Assembly: GCF_023343835.1 (NCBI RefSeq)
Contig: NC_064438.1
Location: 21,410,077 to 21,474,076, forward strand
Reading direction: 5' to 3'
Origin: Lagopus muta
Taxonomy: Eukaryota > Chordata > Aves > Galliformes > Phasianidae
DNA: 64,000 nucleotides
A program made the translations under genes and the position numbers. Positions 1 to 10,555 of the stretch are shown here, piece after piece (the stretch's first letter is position 1; each line of letters starts with the position of its first letter). The notes below the pieces were generated by a model that was given only the letters and a program-made list of their open reading frames with translations, had not been told where the DNA came from and searched no databases.

Positions 1-350
1 AGAGTGAGGAAATGCTGCAGCGCGAAGCTGGGAGACGGCATCGACAGAGAGGAGGCTCGGAACCGTGTGCCGACAAGATGAAATAAAGCTAAGATTAATG
101 GGATTCGGTGATGCAAATAGAAGGCAACGGCGATCTGTTCAAGTAGAGCTCCCCGGCTTGGCAGTGGATTAGGGGTCGGAGCGGTAGGCAGCAGGATGGC
201 AGCGTGCTGCTGCTGTGAGGGGCTCAGAAAGTACGTGAGTAAAAAGGCCGCCCTCTGGAATGTGCTGCGGGAGGGCCTCCGTCGGCTGTGCAAAACATGG
301 ATGTCGGAGTGCATGGCTGCCGAGTCCTTATCTGCAGCCCGGCTGATCGC
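1..350. promoter_or_regulatory. CpG-rich patch with octamer site, cut by window edge
   Basis: By eye this stretch holds more than twenty CpG dinucleotides, far above the local background, so it may be the right part of a CpG island whose left part is outside the window. A perfect octamer site (ATGCAAAT) lies at 111-118, beside AT-rich homeodomain-like sequence. An ATG at 196 opens a 98-codon frame, and splice-donor-like sequences follow at 231 (GTACGT) and 235 (GTGAGT). It could be the first exon and promoter of an unannotated transcript or a conserved regulatory element. I do not recognise the encoded peptide. Confidence 0.35.
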
Positions 351-823
351 CCACGTTCAGATAAACGGTTCTGAACAGATGCAGAATAGGGCTGTGGATG
401 TTAAGAAGAATGAAGAGTCTGCTTGCTGGGAGACAGGAAAGTTGTGTGGTTTTTATGTATGGGAGGAAAGGAACTTGCAAGCTCAAGGTTAGCATAAGCA
501 AGCTTAAAGAAAGTGAATGCAGTTCACTGGAAATAGCAAGAAAAGTTCTCACTGTTGTTCTGTAAATGCTCTGGAGAGGTTTCAAATGGGCAAGAAAACT
601 CAATTGCTTTTGAAATAAAGTTTGAAAAATTCAGAAAAGAAGATCAGTGTGTGACTCTGCAGAGTAGTGGGGAGTTTGGCTCAGGAATCCTGAATGTCCC
701 ATCTATTAGTTCAGTGCTCTTGTGACCCAGCAAAATGGACTATGAGATGGATGAGTACTTCTGCAGTGGGCCCATTTTGATACGGCTGTTGTCATCATGC
801 TTTCCTTTTCCATTATTCAAGTG

Positions 824-837
824 TTTTTTTTTTTTTT
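824..837. repeat. Poly(T) tract
   Basis: Uninterrupted run of 14 T. No flanking retroposon body recognised. Confidence 0.9.
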
Positions 838-3800
838 CTTTGGGACCCGTACCAGAAGCAGAGTACTTCAATTATATTCACTGCCAGATGCATCTCATGT
901 GTACGTTCGGCATTATGCTCACAGAATGGAAGCTGTGTTCTTTACCTTGCTCACTTCAACGTGTGAAGTTTCTGTACATTTCCACCCTTATATATCGAAT
1001 AACTGTTGAGGTGTACTCACACAGCTCTGCAGGACTTTCTGTCCCTGGATGTGCTATTAGTAGAAGTCCTCATGGAACAATTTTTAGGAAAACATTTAAA
1101 TGAAAAACTTGAAGTCTTCTAGGGCAAGGCAATATTGCATTCATGAATGTGTGTGCAATCAGCTCCCTTGTGATGTTACCTGAGACCTTATATCTTTCTT
1201 CTGCTTTTATTTTTAGTGTCTGTAGTTTTTACATACCACACTTAGTGCAGCATCAAAAAGCTAACAGAAGAATGTTGACATTACAGAATGTTGCTCTTCA
1301 GACCAAGGCTGCCATGGTCCAGGCAGACATTTTAGATTCCTTCCATTGCTATCTGGGAAATCTCCATAACACAGGAAATTAAACAATCATTGCTCAGCCG
1401 TCCTTTTTCATTTTTATCTTATAGCCCACAACTGATCCAGGTTATTCAGAGAGGAAAAAAAACAGTGTTATGGAGGTAACATCCCACTCGGTGGTCAGTA
1501 GAAAACTAAGTGATCGCATCACTCTCTTCATCAACGCATGCCTTAAGTGCTTCCAGTAGCTCTTTTTCTAGTTGCTGAAACCGAGTAGTGAATAGATTAT
1601 AGGGATTAAACTTCTTTCATTCCCCTGGAGGTGAGCAAGTCATGTGAAAATGAAAGGCTTGTTTGGTAGGAGACAGTATGAAAGACTGGGAATACAAATA
1701 TATATATATATTATCTCTAAATGGCTTCTTGCACACTTTGTCTTTAACAGATGGTTTTATGTGAGCTGCAGACAGAAACTTGAGGCTTACAGGGCAGAAA
1801 TGGGACTGAACTAAATCTATGAGTATGGAATGAAACAATGCTTGGTCATTATTGAAACTGGATTCCTGAAACGTTTTTCTTTTATCGTAAGTTTGATTTT
1901 TCTGAAGAAAAATATACCTGTCCATAGCATATGCTTTCTTTTCTCCTGACCTTTTTGAATTAGAAGGAAGTTGTTGTCTTTCCCACTGTAATGCTGGGAA
2001 CACAGTACAAGGGCTACAGCAAAGGAAGGTTTTCTGACTTGATGTGCTCAGATCATCCTACAAGGCATTCCACTGCAAAAGGAGGGACGTTCACTGGTGT
2101 CACCACTTACTGTCCTCCTCTTGTGCTGATGTTTCCAGGGGGATAGTGTTTCTTACCCCCTGAATAGGTGGCCTTCTGCATGGGAGCATTAGTACGGTGT
2201 CTTTTGTCTTTTATGTAGTTTACTTCCTCATACTCCAAGAATGAAAAAACAGTCAAAGGAGAGAGGAAATGATAGGGTAGCTCCCTTAGAAGAGCCTCTC
2301 CTAGGAAAAAATAGCTCAGAACCCCTAAAATGATCATACAGTTGGTACAAAAGCTGCTGGTTGTTGTTGTTATAGCAGCATCTACAGGAATAGAAATAGC
2401 AAGAAGAGAAATAGGAAGGCTGGCATTCCCTCGCTTTCCAAGTTGTGAAAATTTTAGGAAGGAAATTTACATATTTTGGAGCTACTATTTCTGCAGTGCC
2501 TTCTTATGCAGAAGCTTACCTCAAAATTTAATCAGGCTGTCTTATTAGGTGAAAATACTATCTGTACTCATTTAAGAGTGGTGGTGGTCGTTTCTGTCTC
2601 AGGTGTTTCTGTGGGAGGAGTTCAAATGATTGCCACCATTCTTAACTGTTGTTAAGGGAGATGGCAGTTTGATTTAAGCTATGAAGGTGTAATGAGTTTT
2701 GCTCTCCCACCATCTTGCATAAAGAAGCACTCAGGGAGGACAGACTTAAGCAGTTTGAGCCAGGCAATGATCTGCTTACCATAAATTCCCCAGCGTTGTA
2801 TTGCCCTTTGATGCTTCAGTTCCAGTCCATGAATGGAAGACTGGAACACATGGATGTCTTTTTGGCATCTGAAGCTGCCGAGTTGCCTGCTTGGGATGTT
2901 GGAGAGAGGACCTCCTCCTGTTCCGGACCCCACATTTATCTGCCTCTTAAGGATGTGCAACAGATTTTCTCTTCTGTCCCTACTAGTGCCGTAGTTAATT
3001 CTGTGCCCTGCCGTTTCCTCACATCTAACCATGAGTGACACATCTTGCTTTATGGGCATTCTTTGAAGCATAATTCATGGTTGTGAAATACCGGCAGTGG
3101 CCAAGACAGAAAACCTTCTCAGATTCTGGAGGGGCGTCCAGTGTGTGAATGTTTAAGGAAGCACTGAAGGAACAAGGGCTTTTCTAAAGGATCTGATGAC
3201 AAAGCTACTCCACTTGAATATGGGAAAAGGGAAGTAGTTATGTGGAAGAGATGAAGCGCTGTGTGATTCCTGCCCCAAAGATAGGATCCAGCTGGTGCTA
3301 GACAGAGTCTGTCAATGACAGCAGTTGGATTGGGTGGAGGTGGGTGGAGGGCTTGGGCACAGTTTCACACTCAGTACACTCCACAAAAGGATTCAGTGGA
3401 AGAGGGATGAGAGTGGTGGCGAAAAGGTGGTCATAGATGAGGAGAAAAAGGTTTCTTACCAAATGTAGCCCACCATCTGGGTCTGAAAGTGACTTCATCA
3501 TGCAAGATGACACTGCGTGCTGGTAGTGGCGTGAGGAACACACATTCCTGAACTTTGTTCATTTTATATGGACAAATATCTGTATCCCTTATCTACAGTT
3601 ACGAAACTAGATAGCAGAGACATCAAGGATTAAACAATGAGAACACAATATTTTGTTTCTACAGATGATATTTTCAGCTCAAAATCAATACATTTCAATG
3701 GGCTGTAGGATTGAGAAAGGTTAATCTTCTATTGCTTCAGCCCGTACTGTGTCTCTTTATTGAAGACGTTCTGTGCTTGGATTTCTGCAGCATGCACAAC

Positions 3801-3982
3801 TATTAGGGGTTGTTTTGAAGAAATGCTTGATTTTCAGTGCTGTTGGTGATTGAAAAAACAAACCACCAAACTTTCATATGTATGTTTTACTCAAAGTTTT
3901 TCCAGTTTTGCATGAGGAGTGGATCTGGAGCCTCGTAATAATCTCATTGTAATAATTTATGAGAACTCTGAACAGGGAATGG

Positions 3983-3998
3983 AAAAAAAAAAAAAAAA
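3983..3998. repeat. Poly(A) tract
   Basis: Uninterrupted run of 16 A in AT-rich non-coding sequence. It could be the tail of an old retroposed fragment, but no source sequence is recognisable beside it. Confidence 0.9.
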
Positions 3999-5049
3999 GG
4001 AATTAAAATCCCTATATAAAGTACTAGAAGGTTATAGTGCTGTTAATGTTGTTTCTTGTTCTATTTAAAAAGAAATGGAGTGGACCTATTTATAAAGATC
4101 AGTGTTTACCTGTATGAGGAATTACAAGCTGTAGACTTGACTAGTTAATATGCAAACAACTGTCTTGCTTTCATTTCTGATCAGCTTCCATTAGTACGTT
4201 TATCTAGCGTGATTAGTTGTTGAGAAATATGGGACTTTAATCCCTAAAGCATAAGGGTGTGCTGATGATGCCTCCATTTCTTTTAAGAAACAAGAAGGTA
4301 TGTGCAATTGTAGCACAGTGTGGTAACCTAAGAAGCCTCAATGATTTAGTTTGAAAGACTTGTGTTTCAGGCTTGTGTTTAAAGGTTCCTGTCCTTCTGA
4401 TAGAAGCTATAGTCAAAGGTGTGAAAATGCAGGGTTAGAGAAACGTTCCAATGAGAAACTGCCTGTTTGCTGGTACAGGTGCTTTCAGGAAGGTAAGGGA
4501 ATACTGATTTTTTGAGTTCTTTTTGCATGAGCCCTGTAAAAGGGATGGAGGAGGTGCCTAAGAAAAGTCTCAGGACTGGGGATCCCAAGCAAGTTAGCTT
4601 ACTTCAACCTGGAGCTGGGATCCATGTATGAAGAGTCCTGAGAAATGTATTGAACTGTCCATCTGGTTCCTGTAAAGAGTTTTTCACTTTAACTAGGCTT
4701 GTCAGATCCCATTCTTATATGCTCTTCTGCATTATACACTGAGGCAGGGTGTCTAATTTGGAGCTTTGGATTTGGGCAAAGAAAAAGTGCGGGGCTCAGC
4801 GGTGCAGTAGCCGGGCTCTGTACTGGATCTGGCCTCACTGCAGTGTGTGTGAGTAATGGTAACGGAGTCATAAGAACACAATGACTGTACAGGGGAGAGA
4901 GCTGCACTTGACTTGCTAGGGTGAAAAACATATTTGTAAAGGGATTCAATTAGTGTTGGGTACAAGAATGCCACTTAGTGAAACAAGCGACTGTACCTCT
5001 TTTTCAGCGGCAGAGAAAAGTGACACATCCTGGATAACCAGCAGTCCCC

Positions 5050-5300
5050 GTTCCTATTCTCGGTGTCCCTGCAGAGCTGATGGCACCGCGGGCTGGGTTA
5101 GTCAGAGCCGAGCGAGGGATGAGTGCCAGCCCCAGTGTGCTGTGCTGCCTGGCCACCCGGCTGCGTGCCCAGCCTGCCAGTGCGGGGGATTCCCGGCTGT
5201 GGGGCCTGCAGGGAGGGGCCTTCAGTATTTTGGGAGCGAGGTGGGAGGGAGTGAGCACGTGTGAGGGGCTGCAGCGTGATCTCACCCAGATGTGGGGCTG
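5050..5300. other. Small GC- and CpG-rich patch
   Basis: About 250 bases with roughly a dozen CpG and long GC-rich stretches, standing out from AT-rich flanks. Both strands stay open for about 90-100 codons, as expected where stop codons are rare in GC-rich DNA, so the frames are not evidence of coding. It could be a minor CpG island or an upstream regulatory element. Confidence 0.3.
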
Positions 5301-7273
5301 CCTAGGAGGTACTTGTGTGCCAGCAAGGTCACAGGAGATCTTGAAAGTAACAATTGGATATCTCTAGTGTTTGGCTGTGCCCTATTCATTCTGGTTTATT
5401 TCTCCTTTTTGCCTTCTTTAGACTTCTCCCTGCCTATAGCTCTGCCTCCCTATAGTTCATTTTTATTTGCTGTTTTACTCACACATGTACTTACCCCTCT
5501 AGCTTTCCTAACTTCTTTCTCTGTTATCTCTCCTGTGATCTGCCACACAGTTGGGCCACCTTCCATGTGATGGAGCAATGTAGCTAAGCTGTAGGTTGCC
5601 TTACGCTTGCAACACTGCAACCCCGAGGGAGATTGCATCTGCAGAGATCTGCCTTCATGCCTGGATTGATAAGTGATGCTGGGGAAGCATCTTGGCAAGG
5701 TATTCCCATACATGTGTGTGCATGTTGCTGTGTGAGCTCATTCAAAATGTCCGTCAGCTCTATCAGCTCAGCTGAGGCTCTTTCAGGCTCTGCAGCAGCT
5801 GAGGAATGTGAGAGCAGGGCTGCAGGGCTAGGGGAAGAGCTGAATGCACCCTCAGAAGGGAGATGCCTGTTCCTAGGAATGTATGATGACCTTAAGCCAG
5901 AGATCCAAACCCCCTCGCCTGACCTTTGTTTAATTCTTTCCCTTCCAGTGAGTCGCGCTCCCTGCCTGTGACTCATCCTTGTCTAAATGCAGCCTGCAAG
6001 CTCTCGGAGGACTGCCTTTCTCTCTGAACAGAGCAACATAAAAAATAGCAACGCTGTTGAATAACCAGTATTATTTTTTAACACAATTTTTTTGAGGACC
6101 GCCTTGCTGTATTTGTGCTTCTCTGTCAAGAGATTTATTGGTTCCCCGAGAGAACAGTGGAGCAGCTTCTGTCGTGACCCACAGCAAGAAGGTAGTTCAG
6201 GCACGGGCTCAGGGGCAGCACAGCAGCAGTGCCACGGGCAACAGACATTAAAATAGAAGGTGGTAGGCTCTGACAAAGGCCAGAAAATCTTAGCACCCAC
6301 GTACGTCCTTCCCCATTTCTGACCCACTGTCCACATCCCTCTGGAAAATGCGGTGGCCATTATGTGGACATGCAGCTGTTCAGCAGGCTGCCCAGCTTCC
6401 TTCTTCCAGCTCATGCCTACACTGTGCTGCCCCATGGGCTGTTGTTCTCCACAGAGACCCTGTCTGTCCAATTACCTTCCATCCCGCGCCTGAGCTCTGG
6501 TTCTGTCTGTAACTGGGAGCAGATCTCTTACTGAGCCACAGTGGTTTCTCTTTCCAGATGCTGCTGCAGTATCCTGTCTCCTCATCACGTCGCCCTCTGG
6601 AAGACAGAAGTGACGATCAGCGGTGCGCTGCTGTCCTGCAGGCAGTTGAAGAACCACTTTGACAGCTAGCAGGAGAAAACTATGCAATGTAATCACAGCC
6701 TGTCTGTGCTCTTTCTAACAATGTACGGTAGCACCCTATTCCCAGTGAGGGGATGCTATGTCCTCCCTCTGATGATCTGTATTCTTCTCCGTTACTGTAA
6801 CTAAGCTGTTTCTTTCCCACAGCCATGTGTTCCTGCAGAAATAGCAAGGATACCCCACGCAGATTAAGGTTTACAAATTCAGGAGGGGCTTGGACAGAGA
6901 AAAGGAGAATGAAGTAATTCCAAAATATTTGTACTCCGGCTGATAAAACTAGCAGGAGAGCTAATGTTGTGTGGGGTTTGCTGTAGGGTAGAAGGAAACC
7001 CGGGGACAAACTGTCTCCTCTTAGACCTGCTATAAGTGCTGTATGATAAAGGTGAATTTCCAAACTTAGCCATAAAGCTGCAGGTCAGCCAGCAGGACGG
7101 CGGCTTGTCCCACTTCCCACTGCAGGCTGTATAGAAGCTGCGTGTTGGATCCGATGGGGTTTGAATCCTACCACAAAAACAATGGATGTTCTCAAGGTCG
7201 GGAGCACAGCTTTCTGTTATGTGGTTTTGAATGGAAGAATTATTGTGTATCTATTTATGTAAAATGGAAAATG

Positions 7274-7274
<1 letters not shown>

Positions 7275-7314
<40 letters not shown>

Positions 7315-7319
7315 CACAC
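7275..7319. repeat. Compound A18 (TA)11 microsatellite
   Basis: Eighteen A (7275-7292) are followed by eleven TA units (7293-7314) and a short CA stretch. It sits directly upstream of the CpG island and is a plausible polymorphic marker and a boundary between AT-rich flank and promoter. Confidence 0.95.
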
Positions 7320-7685
7320 TTTTCTTTAATAAATCTACGAAACGAGTAAACCTTTGTTTCCGTTCAGTGTCTTTGGGTTTGGTCCCCATTTCACTCAGCG
7401 ACCCATCGCTGGAACCGCGCCAAGGCCGCGTTCTGAGCAGCGCAGCGCCCGTAGCGCATCGTGCCCGGCTCCGAAAAACGATCCCTGCCCTAAGGGCGCT
7501 CTTTGGGGTCCCGCGAAAGACGCGGTGGGGGTGGTAAGGGGGAGAGACGCTGCGCGCGGGCAGAGAAGGGGGGGCCCCCCCACCAGGTGCGGAGGCAGCC
7601 CGCGAGCGCACGGAGGGGGAAGGGAGAGCCTGGGGACGCGCTCGGGCCCGAGGCGGGGCTACGGCATTTTATGAATGGGCTCATA

Positions 7686-7693
7686 TGACGTCA
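7686..7693 (+). promoter_or_regulatory. Perfect CRE (TGACGTCA)
   Basis: Full palindromic cAMP-response element, the consensus for CREB/ATF bZIP factors, 39 bases ahead of the first CCAAT box. Its CpG and its location inside an island fit a functional site; binding itself is inferred. Confidence 0.7.
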
Positions 7694-7724
7694 GGAGGGG
7701 CGGGAGGAGAGGTTCCTCTTAGCG

Positions 7725-7729
7725 CCAAT
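7725..7729 (+). promoter_or_regulatory. CCAAT box 1 (NF-Y type)
   Basis: CCAAT in a GCGCCAATC context, the distal member of three forward CCAAT boxes in the promoter. Confidence 0.55.
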
Positions 7730-7796
7730 CCCGCGGGGCCCTCGGAGCGGAGGGCCAACCGGAGCGCGTCTGCCGCGTGACGGCCATCTCCCGCGG

Positions 7797-7801
7797 CCAA
7801 T
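7797..7801 (+). promoter_or_regulatory. CCAAT box 2 (NF-Y type)
   Basis: CCAAT in the favourable NF-Y context GGCCAATGG, running into AATGGCGG, which also resembles a YY1 site. A half CRE (TGACGG) lies 19 bases upstream at 7778. Confidence 0.6.
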
Positions 7802-7824
7802 GGCGGTAAGGGAGCGGTGCCGAC

Positions 7825-7830
7825 CACGTG
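7825..7830 (+). promoter_or_regulatory. CACGTG E-box
   Basis: Perfect palindromic E-box in GACCACGTGGGG, a context favoured by USF, Myc/Max and SREBP-family bHLH-ZIP proteins. SREBP with NF-Y commonly controls lipid-synthesis genes, so its place between CCAAT boxes suits a fatty-acid elongation enzyme; this is inference. Confidence 0.5.
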
Positions 7831-7910
7831 GGGCGCAGGCCGCAAGTAGTACGGGGGCGTGTGGCCGCGCGCTCCCTCCCCCCTCCCTTCCGGCCGCGCT
7901 AGAGGAGGGT

Positions 7911-7920
7911 GGGCGGGGCC
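7911..7920 (+). promoter_or_regulatory. GC box (Sp1/KLF)
   Basis: GGGCGGGGCC, a perfect Sp1-type GC box. A second GGGCGG is at 7981-7986, beside the proximal CCAAT box. Confidence 0.6.
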
Positions 7921-7962
7921 GACCGCGTTGCCAGGTTACCGCGTGATCGAGCGGCCCTTCAG

Positions 7963-7967
7963 CCAAT
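7963..7967 (+). promoter_or_regulatory. CCAAT box 3, proximal
   Basis: CCAAT in AGCCAATGGCAG, an excellent NF-Y context, 95 bases before the start codon. It is the CCAAT box nearest the likely transcription start. Confidence 0.6.
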
Positions 7968-8057
7968 GGCAGCGCGGCGGGGGCGGGAGCGGCGGCGGCT
8001 GCGGGCCGGCGGTGGCCGGGAGGGTTCAGTCCCGTCACGGCCGCCTCCGCAGGCAGC

Positions 8058-8223
8058 ATGCTGGCTCCCGCCGCGCTGCCGGCCGCCGGCCTGTTCTACT
8101 GGGTGGGCGCGTTGGGCGCCCTGTACGCGGTGGTGCTGGGCGCCTTCCGCCTGCTGAGCGGGCTGCGTGTATGGGTGCTGGGCGGCGGCCGCGCCGTGGG
8201 GCCCCAGCTGGGCGCATGGGCAG
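8058..8223 (+). CDS. HSD17B12: HSD17B12 coding exon 1 (residues 1-55)
   Basis: Exon 1 encodes the start and membrane anchor of very-long-chain 3-oxoacyl-CoA reductase. The ATG has A at -3, lies at the end of a GC-rich leader, and is the first ATG in its frame. Residues about 8-32 form a hydrophobic segment rich in Ala, Leu, Gly and Val (beginning PAAGLFYWVGAL), matching the family's N-terminal ER-membrane segment; the LPAAG...YWVGA pattern is also that of the mammalian protein. The exon ends with the conserved G-x-W-A just before the nucleotide-binding domain. It stops after the first base of codon 56, followed by donor GTGGGT at 8224. The N-terminus is more Gly/Ala-rich than the human one, as expected for avian CpG-island exons. 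Confidence 0.95.
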
Positions 8224-10160
8224 GTGGGTGCGCTCCGCGGGGCGGGGGGGGGTCCGCGTTCTGTCCGTCTGCGCGTGGGGGAGGCGGTGTCGGGGCGTCG
8301 GGGGCGGGAGCGGGGCTTTGAGGGGCAGCGCTGGGACTCGGTGAGACTGTGGGCGCGCTCGGGACTGCCCCGGTGTCCTCTCGCTCTCCGCTCCCCCGTC
8401 TCCGAAGCGCTGCTGAGCGGGGGCAGCCGGAGCGCTGTGGGTCCTCGGAGCCCGACCGACGGTTTCCTGCCGCTGCTCCGTCCCGGTGCTCCGGCGGCGC
8501 AGCTCCTGGCAGGGGTGCTGCGAGGAGCCGGCGCGGCCTTAACGCGCGGGGCAGCTCCTGTGCCCGGAGCTGGAAGGGGCCCTGCTCACAACTCGCTTGT
8601 CTCCGTACGGCCCCTCCTGAGCGACCACGAGAAGTTGCGAAGTTCTGTGCCGCGGCACAGCGGCTCGGATCGAGGCCGCTCGTAAACCCTCGGGCAGCGG
8701 GAAGGCTGGCGTGAGGTTTGTGCAGGTGGTGTGAGAAACTGCGAGCGGTGCCTCTTAGACGGAGTCCTTAGGAAGGCTCTGATATAAACTTTTTTCCTGC
8801 CCGGTAGGGCAGTGGGGCAGCCTGCGGGTGCTGATGCGCTGTGGGCCCGCAGCAGTGTGGCGGTGCGGGGCACAAAGGGCCCAGCCAGATCTTATCGTGG
8901 TCCCTGCGGCGGCCGAGGAGGATCCATACGTGGGTGGACATTGGGCAGTGAGCACCTGCTCCTGGGAGGCGTGAGCTGATGCTCTGGTCAGATTAGTTAT
9001 GGTGTGACCACAGCTAGCTAAGGCCCACGCTTTCCTCCCAGATAGGGAAGTGGAGTGCTGGTTGGTAGTGTGGCTGGGAAGGGCCCCCAGCTCCTCTCTC
9101 TGCTGTGCACTGCTGTGCCAGCCCTGTGCCTTCGTGAAGCACATCACATGGAGCTACGTGCTTTGTTGTTCCCCAGCCACGTCTTCAACCAGTGTTGAGC
9201 CCTATGAGAGCGTTCTCTGTTAGTGCTGCACCCGATGGCTGCTGACAGAAACGCTTTCTTTCCCGATCTCTGAGCGTGGAAGAAGAGGCACACTGGCACA
9301 GCTCAGTCCCCACTGCTGTCACTCCCCCTCAGAAGCTCTGCGGGGGCCGCTCACCCCTTCCTGCCTTCCGGCCCTTCTGTGCTTTTGGGACTGATTTATG
9401 AGTTCATTCTTTGTTTTCTGAGCGGACTTGTGGTTGCATGCATACAATTGGCTGTGTGCTGTGTCTGGTTGCTGGTGCTTAGGAAGAGGGGATGTGAGGA
9501 GGAGGAGCTACTTGAGCCGGTATTGTACTCGGGGAAAATGAAGTTTGTGCTTCTTTAAATAGCAACCGTAGTTGCAAAAGGGTTGTTTCTCCACTATGAC
9601 ACAAATGTTTGAAGGTCTGTGTGGGGCTGTGCTTTTTTCTTCTCCCCCTGTAGCTCACACTGGCTTGGTTTTGGTTTCTCTTTAGTGACCTGGGTTGAGT
9701 GGATTTTGTCCCTGTATGGGATCTCTGGGTGCACCTTGTGAGAATACACTGAACTTTGGGTCAGCTGCTCCACAGCTTTAATTTGCCTCATACATCGATG
9801 GCAGAAGCTAAGAATAATATCTTCCTTCTTTGTAAAACAGTTTAGCTAAATAAACCTTGGTAGGAGCGTGGTGCCAGGGAGCCGCTCTGGTGGATGCAGC
9901 ACAATGAGGCCATTGCCCTCCCCTGCTCCAGCCAGGCAGGTCTGAAGGTGGAAGTTCTGAGGGAAACAGTGCTGAGCTGGGTAGATGTAAATCATCAGCT
10001 TTAGGCATTCACAATACTCCAGTACTCCAAGTCAGAGTGATCATTGATGCCATAAGATTTCTAAAATCTTGGTTGTGTCAATTACTTCATCTTTTTTTCC
10101 TCTCTCAAAATGGCAAAGATTTTAATGGGGACATTTAACTGGAAGCCAGGTTTGTTTCAG

Positions 10161-10270
10161 CGAGGCTCTGAGCACCCTGATCTAGCTGTAGGTGTCCCTG
10201 TTCATTGCAGGACAGTTGGGCTAGGTGGCCTTTAGGGGTCCCTTCCCACTCAAATGATTCTACGATTCTA
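10161..10270 (+). mobile_element. CR1 LINE fragment, sense orientation
   Basis: The stretch resembles the CR1 3' end: a GGCTCTGAGCA-like start, GGTGTCCCTG, then GGTGGCCTTTAGGGGTCCC and the terminal repeats resembling GATTCTA at the right edge. It is about 110 bases long, diverged and 5'-truncated, as nearly all CR1 copies are. It overlaps the first part of an open frame that runs on to 10555. Confidence 0.8.
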
Positions 10271-10384
10271 AAACCCCAGTTTTCTTTCAGGCCTCGTGAT
10301 TCCTTAGGACAACGTGCTCTTCTTCCCCACTGCCTTTGGTACAAAGGACTACAAAATAACGAGCAGACATTTAGTGATTACAAA

Positions 10385-10555
10385 ATGTCTGATAGCAATG
10401 ATGCTTTCTCATGTGGTGAATACAGCTGTACAGTTGTATTGGGGCCAACAAATGTTTGCAAAGATGAGCTTGCCTTAATTAAGCTTCTTGGAGATGATGC
10501 AAAAATAACCAAATGTGGGCAACTTGCTCTAGATTTCTTAAAAAAGTATCTATAA
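10385..10555 (+). other. Unexplained 56-codon ORF, possibly a gene or transposon fragment
   Basis: From the ATG at 10385 to TAA at 10553-10555 the frame encodes 56 residues, beginning MSDSNDAFSCGEY and ending LALDFLKKYL. It has four cysteines and a mixed, amphipathic composition that looks more protein-like than most intronic frames in the window. The frame is open upstream to 10205, but that part is a CR1 fragment. I do not recognise the product. It could be an exonised fragment, the remnant of a retroposed gene, part of an unlisted transposon, or chance. It lies in intron 1 on the host-gene strand, with no clear promoter or donor nearby. Confidence 0.2.

Larger units (their letters stand above)
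1..7394. other. Upstream flank of HSD17B12, no recognised gene
   Basis: I found no exon here that I can assign to a known protein. Open reading frames occur on both strands but are short, usually lack an ATG at a plausible place, and show no domain or motif. The flank is not uniform. Bases 1-350 and about 5050-5300 are clearly richer in CpG than the rest, and 5600-6700 is moderately GC-rich. The remainder is AT-rich non-coding sequence with poly(A), poly(T) and (TA)n tracts. In the human genome the region 5' of HSD17B12 is also gene-poor, with TTC17 as the next protein gene further away; that is background knowledge, not something seen here. Confidence 0.6.
7395..8720 (+). promoter_or_regulatory. 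HSD17B12: CpG-island promoter and 5' end of HSD17B12
   Basis: About 1.3 kb of very GC-rich, CpG-dense DNA spans the first coding exon, as is usual for housekeeping metabolic genes. There is no convincing TATA box next to the start codon. Visible factor sites upstream of the ATG at 8058 are a perfect palindromic CRE at 7686-7693, CCAAT boxes at 7725, 7797 and 7963, a half CRE at 7778, a CACGTG E-box at 7825-7830 and GC boxes at 7911-7920 and 7981-7986. The transcription start is not fixed by the sequence; the interval 7970-8050 just after the last CCAAT box is the likely zone for the 5' UTR. The many overlapping open frames on both strands here are by-products of GC content. Confidence 0.85.

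Noticed and set aside
2679..3071. Overlapping open frames on both strands (107 and 130 codons)
   Set aside because: The + frame starts at TTG; neither peptide resembles a known family, and overlap on both strands argues for chance or an old, unidentified insertion.
5983..6471. 162-codon minus-strand open frame, the longest in the window
   Set aside because: Begins at a TTG rather than an ATG, has no recognisable motif, and sits in GC-moderate sequence with open frames on the other strand too. Treated as chance.
7255..8873. Many long overlapping frames on both strands around the promoter
   Set aside because: Expected where GC content is high and stop codons are rare; only the frame from 8058 matches a protein family.
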